NCBI GenBank assembly: GCA_934661715.1
Contig: CAKUJL010000075.1
Location: 1 to 7,323, forward strand
Direction of reading: 5' to 3'
Source of the DNA: an uncultured Oscillospiraceae bacterium
GTDB lineage: Bacteria > Bacillota > Clostridia > Oscillospirales > Oscillospiraceae
DNA: 7,323 bases
A program made the translations under genes and the position numbers. The notes below the pieces were generated by a model. That model was given only the letters and a program-made list of their open reading frames with translations, was not told the origin of the DNA and did not search any database. Numbering within the stretch: the first letter of the stretch is position 1; each line of letters opens with the position of its first letter. Below are positions 1 through 6,240 of the stretch, in pieces.

Positions 1-105
1 GTGTATTTCAAGGGAAAATGGCGCCGATCCAGCGCGAAAAGGCCCGGCGTCCGGGCGTGCTGGCAGGTTTCAGATGCACCCTATCACCAAAAGGAGGCGA
101 ACCAT
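1..105 (+). other. Leader upstream of the kinase gene
   Basis: The kinase reading frame stays open leftward to the window edge, but its first 35 codons look like leader and not protein: they are basic, low in hydrophobic order, and precede the ribosome binding site. A small perfect hairpin, GCCCGG-CGT-CCGGGC, lies at 42-56. It is not followed by a T-run, so it is at best a weak terminator of an upstream gene or a leader structure. No promoter hexamers are convincing here, so the promoter or upstream co-transcribed gene is probably beyond the left edge. Confidence 0.5.
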
Positions 106-108
106 TTG
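91..108 (+). promoter_or_regulatory. Ribosome binding site and TTG start of the kinase
   Basis: AAGGAGG at 91-97 is a full-strength Shine-Dalgarno sequence, 8 nt before an in-frame TTG at 106-108. No comparable site precedes the GTG at position 1 or the ATG at 145. This fixes the likely start at the TTG and gives a 907-residue protein instead of 942. Confidence 0.8.
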
Positions 109-2829
109 GCCGAACTCAAGCTGATCTCGCCGCTGCTTTCGAATATGGAAGTGGTCGAGTGTCTGAGTGTCCGCGGCGCAGCCGCAGTATATATCGTCAA
201 GAGCACAAAAAGCGGACAGACCTATGTTCTCAAGCACATTTCGGTGCCGGAGTCGCAGAAGCAGGTCGACGCGCTGATGTTCACCGGAGCCGCCGCGACG
301 CCGGAGGATGCGCAGAAATATTATGAGCAGGTCGTGTCCGATTATCAAACGGAGCTTTCTACGCTCGAAACGCTTTCGGCCAGCCCGAATCTGGACTGCT
401 TCCGCAGCTATCAGATCGCGCCGAAGGAAGACGGCGTCGGCTACGACATGTATCTGCTGGCCGAGCACCGCAAGACGCTCGTCGATTATCTCGCGGACAA
501 CGCGATGACAAAGCTCTGCGCGGTGAATCTGGCGATGGACCTTTGCAGTGCGCTCATTGATCTGCGGCAGGCCGGTCTCATCCACCGCGACGTCAAGCCG
601 TCCAACATCTACTTAAGCCCGCAGGGCCATTTCCTGCTCGGAGACCTCGGCATCGCGAAGATCGACGATCTCAAATACTGCACCATGCCCGAGAGTATGC
701 TGAGCTCTTACTCCGCGCCCGAGCTTTTCAGTCTCATGGCCTCGATTGAGCCGACGACGGATATCTACTCCGTGGGCCTGATCCTGTACCGCATTTTCAA
801 CGGCAACCACGCGCCCTTTGAAGACGAAAACACTTCTGCAAAGGCCGCCGACAGAAGGCGTGTCACGGGCGAGGCCCTTCCGGTTCCGATGTACGCGGAC
901 TATGAGATCTCCGAGATCATTCTCAAGGCCTGCGCCTTCAAGCCCGAGGACCGCTACCAGACGCCGCAGGAGCTCAAGGACGCACTGGTCGAGTACATGA
1001 AGCGCAATCAGGTCGACGACACGCTCATCGTCCCGCCCATCGCCGGAGACCACGAGCCCGTGGATCTGACGCAGGAAGAAGAAATTGAGCCCGTGCAGTT
1101 CGCGGACACCGAGGCGATGCCCGAGGACTTCAAGGAAAACTTCTCGCCGGACACGCAGATGCTCAACTCCCTCATCGACACCGTCCATAAGGAAGCGAAA
1201 AAGGACCCCGAGGGCTACGGCATTTCGGGTTCACTCGAGCCTGACGACGAGGACGACGCACCCGACGGCGGCGAGAGCCCCAAAAAGCGCAGAAAGAAAA
1301 GCCGCTGGCTTCCCATCGCGATGTGCTGCCTTCTGCTGATCGCGGGCATCGGCGCGGCGGTCTACTTCTTCATCATCGCGCCCAGCAATATCCACGTGAA
1401 CGATATCACCCTCGTCGATACCGGCACGGACTACATCACCGTGCAGGTCGATTCCGGCGAAAAGGACGGCTCGTTCGTGATGGTCTGCTCGGATACCTAC
1501 GGAAACACGTTCCGCCAGAGCTATCAGGCGAACACCGACCTCACCTTCTCCGGTCTCGTTCCCGGCACGCAGTACACCGTGACCGTCGAGCCGCAGAACG
1601 GCGAAAAGCCGACCGGAAACTACTCCATCATGGCGACGACCCTTGCTCAGACGGAGATCTTGAGCTTCACGGCGACGCCCGTCGCGGTCACGCAGGCCGA
1701 GCTGAACCTCATCATCCTCGACGGACCCGACCCCGGCACATGGACGGTTTCCTACGCGGCAGAGGGCGTAGAGCCGCAGACGGCCACCTTCTCCGGCCAC
1801 AGCACCGTCATCGCGGGTCTTCAGTCCGGCACGGAGTACACCTTCACGCTCCAGGAGCCTGAAAACACCAAGCTCATCGGCGCGACCACGGCCGTCTTCT
1901 CCACGGTGCCGACCGTCAATATCGTCCCGCCGCTTTCTGTCGCGATCTCGAGCTCTTCGGCAATTCTGTCGTGGAACATCGAAGGCGACGCGCCCGAGAG
2001 CTGGACGGTCACGATCACCGGCCCGAACGATTATTCCGACACGCAGGTCGTCTCGACGCCGTCTGTGACGTTTGAGGGCCTGACGCCGGGCGAAACGTAT
2101 GAGATCATCATCTCCACGCCCACGATGCTCCAGAGCGTCTCGACCACCATCACGCCCAACATCACGAAGCTCTCGTCGTTCACGGCAAACGTCGACGGCG
2201 AAGACCTCGTGCTTGACTGGGCCTGCGAGGTCGACCCGGCAGAGCCCGGCTGGACGCTGGAGGCGAAAATCGCAGGCGTCGATACCGCCATCGCCCTTCC
2301 GGAGGCGGAGGACGCGCCGCTGCGTATCGCGCTTTCCGATCTCGTGCCTGACGCGGACTACACGTTCACCATCGCGCTCAAGAGCGGTGAGAAGTTAGAG
2401 GGCGACACGAAGCTCACCTACCACTCCCCGGCTGTGACGGACAAGTACACCGGCCATGGGCTCGGCAACACGTACCTCGGCTTCTTCCTGAAGCCCGCGA
2501 ACGTCGAGACCGTGAACAGCACGAACATTTCGACCACGCGCAACAACTACTACACCGTAAGCGAGCAGATGGCCTTTGCGCTTCAGGCGCTCACCACGAT
2601 TGACACGAAGGCGGAAGAGGATATCGCCGTGATGCTTGTCGTGCGCGACGCAGACGGAAAGCTCGTGACGTTCGAAGAGTCGCAGCGCCAGTGGAGCACG
2701 ATGTGGGAAAAGAGCCTGTTCGTCGGTACGCTCGACAATATGCCGCAGAAGGCCGGAACCTACACGCTGGAAATTTACTTCAACCACAAGCTCGTCACCA
2801 CGAAAGATTTCAACGTCAGAGAATCGTAA
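106..2829 (+). CDS. Membrane-anchored Ser/Thr protein kinase with four extracytoplasmic FN3-like repeats
   Basis: This is a Hanks-type (PknB/PrkC-like) Ser/Thr kinase that phosphorylates proteins in the cytoplasm, probably in response to an envelope signal. Numbering is from the TTG start. The kinase domain spans about 15-300: ATP-binding Lys43 in YVLKH, catalytic loop HRDVKPSN with Asp162 and Asn167, DLG (in place of DFG) at Asp180, APE ending at Glu206, TDIYSVGLILYR, and the late DRYQTP with Arg283. All core catalytic residues are present. The glycine loop is degenerate (VRGAAAVY, 22-29; one Gly). An acidic linker follows (about 300-395), then a basic KKRRKK patch and one transmembrane helix (about 402-424) with the C-terminus outside. 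Outside are four FN3-like repeats, each marked by GL.PGT.Y-type turns at about 483, 571, 658 and 745, then a C-terminal domain of about 130 residues. Known relatives usually carry PASTA repeats; FN3 is a less common stalk. The substrate is unknown, and no PP2C phosphatase gene is in the window. Confidence 0.93.
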   Translation: MAELKLISPLLSNMEVVECLSVRGAAAVYIVKSTKSGQTYVLKHISVPESQKQVDALMFTGAAATPEDAQKYYEQVVSDYQTELSTLETLSASPNLDCFRSYQIAPKEDGVGYDMYLLAEHRKTLVDYLADNAMTKLCAVNLAMDLCSALIDLRQAGLIHRDVKPSNIYLSPQGHFLLGDLGIAKIDDLKYCTMPESMLSSYSAPELFSLMASIEPTTDIYSVGLILYRIFNGNHAPFEDENTSAKAADRRRVTGEALPVPMYADYEISEIILKACAFKPEDRYQTPQELKDALVEYMKRNQVDDTLIVPPIAGDHEPVDLTQEEEIEPVQFADTEAMPEDFKENFSPDTQMLNSLIDTVHKEAKKDPEGYGISGSLEPDDEDDAPDGGESPKKRRKKSRWLPIAMCCLLLIAGIGAAVYFFIIAPSNIHVNDITLVDTGTDYITVQVDSGEKDGSFVMVCSDTYGNTFRQSYQANTDLTFSGLVPGTQYTVTVEPQNGEKPTGNYSIMATTLAQTEILSFTATPVAVTQAELNLIILDGPDPGTWTVSYAAEGVEPQTATFSGHSTVIAGLQSGTEYTFTLQEPENTKLIGATTAVFSTVPTVNIVPPLSVAISSSSAILSWNIEGDAPESWTVTITGPNDYSDTQVVSTPSVTFEGLTPGETYEIIISTPTMLQSVSTTITPNITKLSSFTANVDGEDLVLDWACEVDPAEPGWTLEAKIAGVDTAIALPEAEDAPLRIALSDLVPDADYTFTIALKSGEKLEGDTKLTYHSPAVTDKYTGHGLGNTYLGFFLKPANVETVNSTNISTTRNNYYTVSEQMAFALQALTTIDTKAEEDIAVMLVVRDADGKLVTFEESQRQWSTMWEKSLFVGTLDNMPQKAGTYTLEIYFNHKLVTTKDFNVRES

Positions 2830-2832
2830 CAA

Positions 2833-2868
2833 AAATCCCGGTACCAATGTTGTCTGGTACCGGGATTT
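2833..2868. terminator. Bidirectional terminator between the kinase and the DHHW operon
   Basis: A perfect 14-bp inverted repeat, AAATCCCGGTACCA at 2833-2846 and TGGTACCGGGATTT at 2855-2868, has an 8-nt loop. It begins 4 nt after the kinase stop codon. The flanking A-run on the left gives a T-run on the minus strand, and ATTTCT follows on the plus strand, so it can end transcription from both convergent units. The T-tract is better on the minus strand. Confidence 0.85.
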
Positions 2869-2914
2869 CTATATGATTACGTTATTCTTCGGATATCTGC
2901 ACAATTGCCTCTTA

Positions 2915-3024
2915 TGCGTAGGGGGCGATGCCCACATCGCCCCATTGGGAAGCTGCAAATTCGCCGAAAAACCTATTTGATCGGCATATTCTGCCGGGAC
3001 GATGTAGGCATCGTCCCCTACGCA
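2915..3024. repeat. 110-bp palindromic MITE/REP-like intergenic repeat
   Basis: The outer arms 2915-2943 and 2996-3024 are inverted repeats matching at 26 of 29 positions, beginning TGCGTAGGGG and ending CCCCTACGCA. Each arm is itself a hairpin: 9 bp with a CCCA loop on the left (2922-2943) and 9 bp with a TAGG loop on the right (2996-3017). A further inner pairing, GCCGA (2963-2967) with TCGGC (2981-2985), extends into imperfect flanking arms. The element has no transposase and no plausible coding capacity. No clear target-site duplication is visible. It lies between the end of the minus-strand operon and its terminator, so it would be transcribed as 3' UTR of that operon. A small mobile or structural repeat family is the likely explanation; whether it is multi-copy cannot be seen here. 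Confidence 0.75.
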
Positions 3025-3060
3025 GATTTTGAAAGCGTCATACTTTTCCGTAATTCTCAT

Positions 3061-4524
3061 TCAGGAGGCGCTGTAGCCCACGAGCCTTCCGAGCCAGGCG
3101 ATGTAATAGGAATTGTTGATCATATAGGGGTAATTGATGACGAGAAGATCGTCAACGCCCTGGTCTTTTGCAAACTGTGTGAGATCCAGGCTCGGCTTTC
3201 CGTCGCGGTTGAACTCTCTGGGGTCTACGACGATGATCTTACTGTAGTGGCTGGTTAAAAACGGCGCGAAGGCGTTGCCGTAGGACTCTTTGAGCATCAG
3301 GCACACGGGGCCCTCCACGTCCGTCTCGATGACGCACACGGGCGTATCGCCGCCGATGAAGCACTGGTACTTGTTCGTGACCGAGGCGTCGAGATGCTGG
3401 TAAACGACGCTCACCGGCACGCCGTTCTGCAAATTCGCGTCCGCGTAGTATTTTGCGTGCGTGGTCGCGATCGGAAGATAATACTCGAGATAATCGGGAT
3501 TGTCCAGCAGCGTCTGGCTCTGCGGGTAATTGGCCGTGAAGGTATACATCGAGCCCACAAAGCGGTCATAGCGCCCGGTCTCGAACCGGTCCAACGGCAC
3601 GGCATCAAAGCCCGCGGCCTCACAGAAGGCGGTGTAGGCGTAATACGCGCCGAGCTGCGTCCAGTGGTGGTCGGTCCGGAAGAAAATGTACTCGTCCGTA
3701 TGCGCCCGCAGCGCCGTGTAGGCGTCGACCGTCACAATGTCTTTGTCCATCTTGCTGTAGCAGTAGTCGATCATGTCCTTCTGGGAATTGAGGCCCTGAT
3801 GCATGCTCTCCGGCGAGTAAAATTCGCCGCCGTTCGGGGTGACAAGGCTGATGGTGCGCACGTCGTTTCCGAGCGCGTCGGAAAGGGCGTTGACGGTCTT
3901 CGCATAAGACTCGATGACAGAATCCGTCGCCGTCGGAATTTCCATCGCGCGGTCGCCGACGATGACGACGTTTCCGGCGTACTGCGCCTCGGAAATATCG
4001 GGGTTATCGAGCGCGGGAATTTCGTCCTCGGCGGGCGCGGTTTCCTCCGGGGTCTGCTCGGAAGGAGTCTGGCCTGCCGGGTTTTCCGGCGTCACGGGTT
4101 CGGCTGCCGCTTCCGGCGCGGAAATGTCCGTATCGGAGGAAGCGGGCGCGGCGGGCGCGGCCGGGTCATTTTCCAGCGTCTGGCCGGTTTTTTCATATTC
4201 CTGCCGCGCAAGAGACTCGCCGCCCTGCTCGGCGCCCGTGTTGCCGCTCAAAACTAAGATATTGTCGTCTCCGGACGAGGAATAGTAAAAGGCGTTGAGC
4301 CTGCGGTTCGCGGCCAGAAGCTCCGTTCGCAGCGGAAACGTGTTCGTGTAGTACGTCTCGAGCTGCGAGATAAAGCTGCCGTCAAACAGCGCGGCGAAGC
4401 TGAACTTCGGCTTGGTGGTGTCGGCCCCGTCGGACGCGGAACCGGTCGTAAACAGCGATGCAAGGCCGATGACGAGCAGCAGCGCCAGAATCGCGCCCGC
4501 CATCGCGCGGTAGATTTTTTTCAT
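3061..4524 (-). CDS. DHHW family protein, AlgJ/AlgX-like SGNH O-acyltransfer partner
   Basis: This protein likely completes O-acylation of an extracytoplasmic polymer, receiving the acyl group exported by the MBOAT protein encoded just upstream. It has 487 residues. A short basic N-terminus and one hydrophobic segment (about 8-27) act as a signal anchor, placing the rest outside. FPLR lies at 63-66, typical of the family. A Pro/Ala/Glu/Thr-rich stretch (about 118-170) is probably a flexible insert. VVIVGDRAMEI (186-196) begins the core. The defining FRTDHHW is at 282-288, with Asp285 and His286/287 as candidate catalytic residues, and LKESYGN at 411-417 with Ser414 is the candidate nucleophile; this matches the Asp/His/Ser arrangement known from AlgX and AlgJ. 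Its AGGAGG site (4533-4538) overlaps the stop codon of the MBOAT gene, with a 12-nt gap between the genes, indicating co-transcription and probable translational coupling. The natural substrate cannot be told from sequence. Confidence 0.9.
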   Translation of the reverse strand: MKKIYRAMAGAILALLLVIGLASLFTTGSASDGADTTKPKFSFAALFDGSFISQLETYYTNTFPLRTELLAANRRLNAFYYSSSGDDNILVLSGNTGAEQGGESLARQEYEKTGQTLENDPAAPAAPASSDTDISAPEAAAEPVTPENPAGQTPSEQTPEETAPAEDEIPALDNPDISEAQYAGNVVIVGDRAMEIPTATDSVIESYAKTVNALSDALGNDVRTISLVTPNGGEFYSPESMHQGLNSQKDMIDYCYSKMDKDIVTVDAYTALRAHTDEYIFFRTDHHWTQLGAYYAYTAFCEAAGFDAVPLDRFETGRYDRFVGSMYTFTANYPQSQTLLDNPDYLEYYLPIATTHAKYYADANLQNGVPVSVVYQHLDASVTNKYQCFIGGDTPVCVIETDVEGPVCLMLKESYGNAFAPFLTSHYSKIIVVDPREFNRDGKPSLDLTQFAKDQGVDDLLVINYPYMINNSYYIAWLGRLVGYSAS

Positions 4525-4532
4525 GCGCCCGC

Positions 4533-4538
4533 CCTCCT
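4533..4538 (-). promoter_or_regulatory. Shine-Dalgarno of the DHHW gene overlapping the MBOAT stop codon
   Basis: On the minus strand TAGGAGG merges the MBOAT stop TAG (4539-4537) with the AGGAGG of the next gene, whose ATG is at 4524-4522 after an 8-nt spacer. Ribosomes ending the first gene would sit on this site, which favours coupled, stoichiometric translation. Confidence 0.8.
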
Positions 4539-5946
4539 AGAAGCGGAAATACAAAAATGCGTTATAGCTCGAACCGGCCAGCGAGATCGTCGCCAGCGCC
4601 AGAAGCGCGAGGTCAAACACGAACGTCAGCGCCGCGTAGACCTTGTGCCCCACGCCGTCGTCCGCCTTCTCCGCGCAGAGAAGGCCGATCACGTTCCCCG
4701 TGAACTGCGGAACCGCCGAGCAGCCGACCACGCAGACGAGAATCAGCGGCAAATTGTTCCGCAGCAGAAGATTTGTCGTCTCGTTCGTAAAGCCGGCGCC
4801 CGAGAAGCCGAAGAAAATGCGGAAGCTCTCCAGAAGCCGCGTGAGGTCCTCGTGGTAGAAAATGTTCCAGCTGATCAGAATCAGGAAAAGCGTCACCAGA
4901 TGCCGGATGAGCTTTGGGACTTTGGAAAGCTGGTTTTTCAGAAGCCGCTCGATGCACAGAAGCACGAAGAAATACAGCCCCCACAGAACGAAATTCCAGC
5001 TGGCCCCATGCCACAGGCCGGTCAGCGCCCAGACAACGAAAAGGTTCAGGTACACGTGCCTGCGGTTGCCGCCGAGGGGTATGTAGACATAATCCCGGAA
5101 GAAGGAGCTGAGCGAAATGTGCCAGCGCCGCCAGAATTCGGTGATCGATCTCGACGTGTACGGCAGCTTGAAGTTCTCCAGAAAGCGAAAGCCGAGAATT
5201 TTGCCGAGGCCGATGGCCATGTCGGAATAGCCGGAAAAATCGAAGTAGATCTGGAACATAAACATGACCGCACCGAGCCAGACGGAAAGCGTCGTCGCGC
5301 CGACAAACGAGCCTCCCAGCAGCTGATCGGCCACCTGCCCGACATGGTCGGCAAGCAGGACCTTTTTCCCGAGACCCACGCAGAAGCGCGTCACACCTCT
5401 GAAAATGTTCTCGGGGTCAAACTCGCGCGACTCGATCTGCGCTGCCACGTCCACATACCGCACGATGGGCCCCGCGATGAGCTGCGGGAACATTGACACG
5501 TACAGCAGGAATTTCGCGTAGGAGCGCTGCGCCGCAACGTCTTTTCGGTACACGTCGACCGAGTACGACAGCGCCTGGAACGTGTAAAACGAGATGCCGA
5601 TCGGAAGCGAGATTTGCGGAACGGTGAGCGCCGTTTTGAAAAGCGCGTTGATGTTCTCGACCAGAAAGCCCGCGTATTTGAACACCACGAGGCTCAAAAG
5701 GTTCAGCGCCACGCAGACGGCCAGCAGCCACCTTTCGCGCTTTTTCTCCAGCAGCAGGCCGAAGCCCCAGTTGAGCCCCGCCACGGCCAGCATCAGAAGC
5801 ACGTAGACCGGTTCGCCCCACGCGTAGAAGATGAGACTCGCGCCGATCAGGACCGCGTTTTTCCCGCCGAGCCGCGGCTGCAAAAAATACAGCAGCAGAC
5901 ACAGGGGCAGAAAGATATATAAAAAGAACAAGCTTGAAAAAACCAT
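4537..5946 (-). CDS. MBOAT family membrane O-acyltransferase (AlgI/DltB/PatA-like)
   Basis: This is a polytopic membrane-bound O-acyltransferase of 469 residues, the usual length of bacterial AlgI/PatA-type proteins. It is expected to take an acyl group, usually acetyl, from a cytoplasmic donor and pass it across the membrane to an extracytoplasmic partner. The N-terminus MVFSSLFFLYIFLPL is typical of the family and supports the chosen ATG. Conserved blocks visible are SLPIGISFYTFQALSY (113-128), FPQLIAGPIVR (153-163), YFDFSGYSDMAIG (234-246), FWRRWHISLSSFFRDYVYIP (271-290) with His276, and TGLWHGASWNFVLWG (309-323) with His313, the putative catalytic histidine. About ten or more hydrophobic segments alternate with short basic loops. 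Only a poorly spaced GGAG (5963-5960, 13 nt from ATG) precedes it. It is the first gene of the operon with the DHHW gene. A D-alanyl transfer role (DltB) is less likely because no dltA or dltC is adjacent. Confidence 0.95.
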   Translation of the reverse strand: MVFSSLFFLYIFLPLCLLLYFLQPRLGGKNAVLIGASLIFYAWGEPVYVLLMLAVAGLNWGFGLLLEKKRERWLLAVCVALNLLSLVVFKYAGFLVENINALFKTALTVPQISLPIGISFYTFQALSYSVDVYRKDVAAQRSYAKFLLYVSMFPQLIAGPIVRYVDVAAQIESREFDPENIFRGVTRFCVGLGKKVLLADHVGQVADQLLGGSFVGATTLSVWLGAVMFMFQIYFDFSGYSDMAIGLGKILGFRFLENFKLPYTSRSITEFWRRWHISLSSFFRDYVYIPLGGNRRHVYLNLFVVWALTGLWHGASWNFVLWGLYFFVLLCIERLLKNQLSKVPKLIRHLVTLFLILISWNIFYHEDLTRLLESFRIFFGFSGAGFTNETTNLLLRNNLPLILVCVVGCSAVPQFTGNVIGLLCAEKADDGVGHKVYAALTFVFDLALLALATISLAGSSYNAFLYFRF

Positions 5947-6015
5947 AACAGCCGCTTCGCTCCAACCAAACGATTTGCTTTACATAAAAAATTTACATAA
6001 CTACCAGCGCCTTCT

Positions 6016-6044
6016 AATTTATCAAAACGTTTCCCATTTTTCAA
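6016..6044 (-). promoter_or_regulatory. Candidate sigma-A promoter for the MBOAT-DHHW operon
   Basis: On the minus strand TTGAAA (6044-6039) and TAAATT (6021-6016) are separated by 17 bp, giving 5/6 and 4/6 consensus matches. Transcription would start near 6009 and leave a leader of about 60 nt before the ATG. The spacer holds a palindrome, AAACGTTT (6025-6032), where a repressor could bind. This is the best pair in the AT-rich divergent gap but is not proven. Confidence 0.5.
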
Positions 6045-6146
6045 GATATAAAGACAAAAATTAAGAAGTATTTTTTGCCAATTCCTCTTCCTTCGCGCGG
6101 TTTCGCATTTTTTGTCAGGATTTCCCATTTTCTTGCAAAACCGGGC

Positions 6147-6183
6147 TTGCGTTTTTTGCTTGTTTATGTTATATTAGTACAAT
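6147..6183 (+). promoter_or_regulatory. Candidate promoter(s) of the DeoR-family gene
   Basis: Two overlapping readings are possible: TTGCGT (6147-6152) with TATATT (6170-6175) at 17 bp, or TTGCTT (6156-6161) with TACAAT (6178-6183) at 16 bp. The inverted repeat ATATT-AGTAC-AATAT (6171-6185) covers the -10 region in either reading and is a reasonable position for an autoregulatory operator, though short. Confidence 0.5.
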
Positions 6184-6240
6184 ATTATGTGGAATGTGGC
6201 ATGAGCGGCGTTTTGCCTCTCATTGGGAAAGGACAAGATC

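Larger units (their letters stand above)
5947..6240. other. AT-rich divergent intergenic control region
   Basis: No gene is supported in this 294-bp gap between the divergent MBOAT operon and the DeoR regulator. Its base composition is far more AT-rich than the flanking genes. It holds a promoter candidate for each direction, a tandem TTTACATAA (5979-5987 and 5992-6000), three dispersed G-Y-R-TTTTTTG elements (6068, 6105, 6149), and a small inverted repeat ATATT-AGTAC-AATAT at 6171-6185. Confidence 0.7.

Noticed and set aside
42..56. GCCCGG-CGT-CCGGGC hairpin as an intrinsic terminator
   Set aside because: Only 6 bp and no T-run follows; kept as a possible leader structure only.
1..105. Kinase gene starting at GTG position 1
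   Set aside because: No ribosome site is visible for it, while a full AAGGAGG with ideal spacing precedes the in-frame TTG at 106, and the extra 35 residues have no kinase character.
70..585. Minus-strand frame of 171 codons opposite the kinase domain
   Set aside because: It mirrors the conserved kinase core and has no ribosome site or family features.
2915..3024. Repeat arms as a CRISPR-like array
   Set aside because: There are only two copies, in inverted orientation, with no regular spacers and no cas genes.
2869..3258. Short frames on both strands across the convergent gap and palindromic repeat
   Set aside because: They run through terminator and palindrome sequence and, on the plus strand, into the end of the DHHW gene; the apparent codons come from the repeat arms.
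3394..4257. Long plus-strand frame of 287 codons opposite the DHHW gene
   Set aside because: It is the GC-driven shadow of a clear family protein on the minus strand; the translation is Arg/Gly/Val-rich with no domain and no ribosome site.
4645..5496. Plus-strand frame of 283 codons opposite the MBOAT gene
   Set aside because: The MBOAT motifs on the other strand are unmistakable, and this frame's translation is low-complexity and charged with no recognisable features.
5979..6000. Tandem TTTACATAA pair as a regulator binding site
   Set aside because: Two 9-bp copies in an AT-rich leader are weak evidence; they lie downstream of the predicted start site and match no operator I know.
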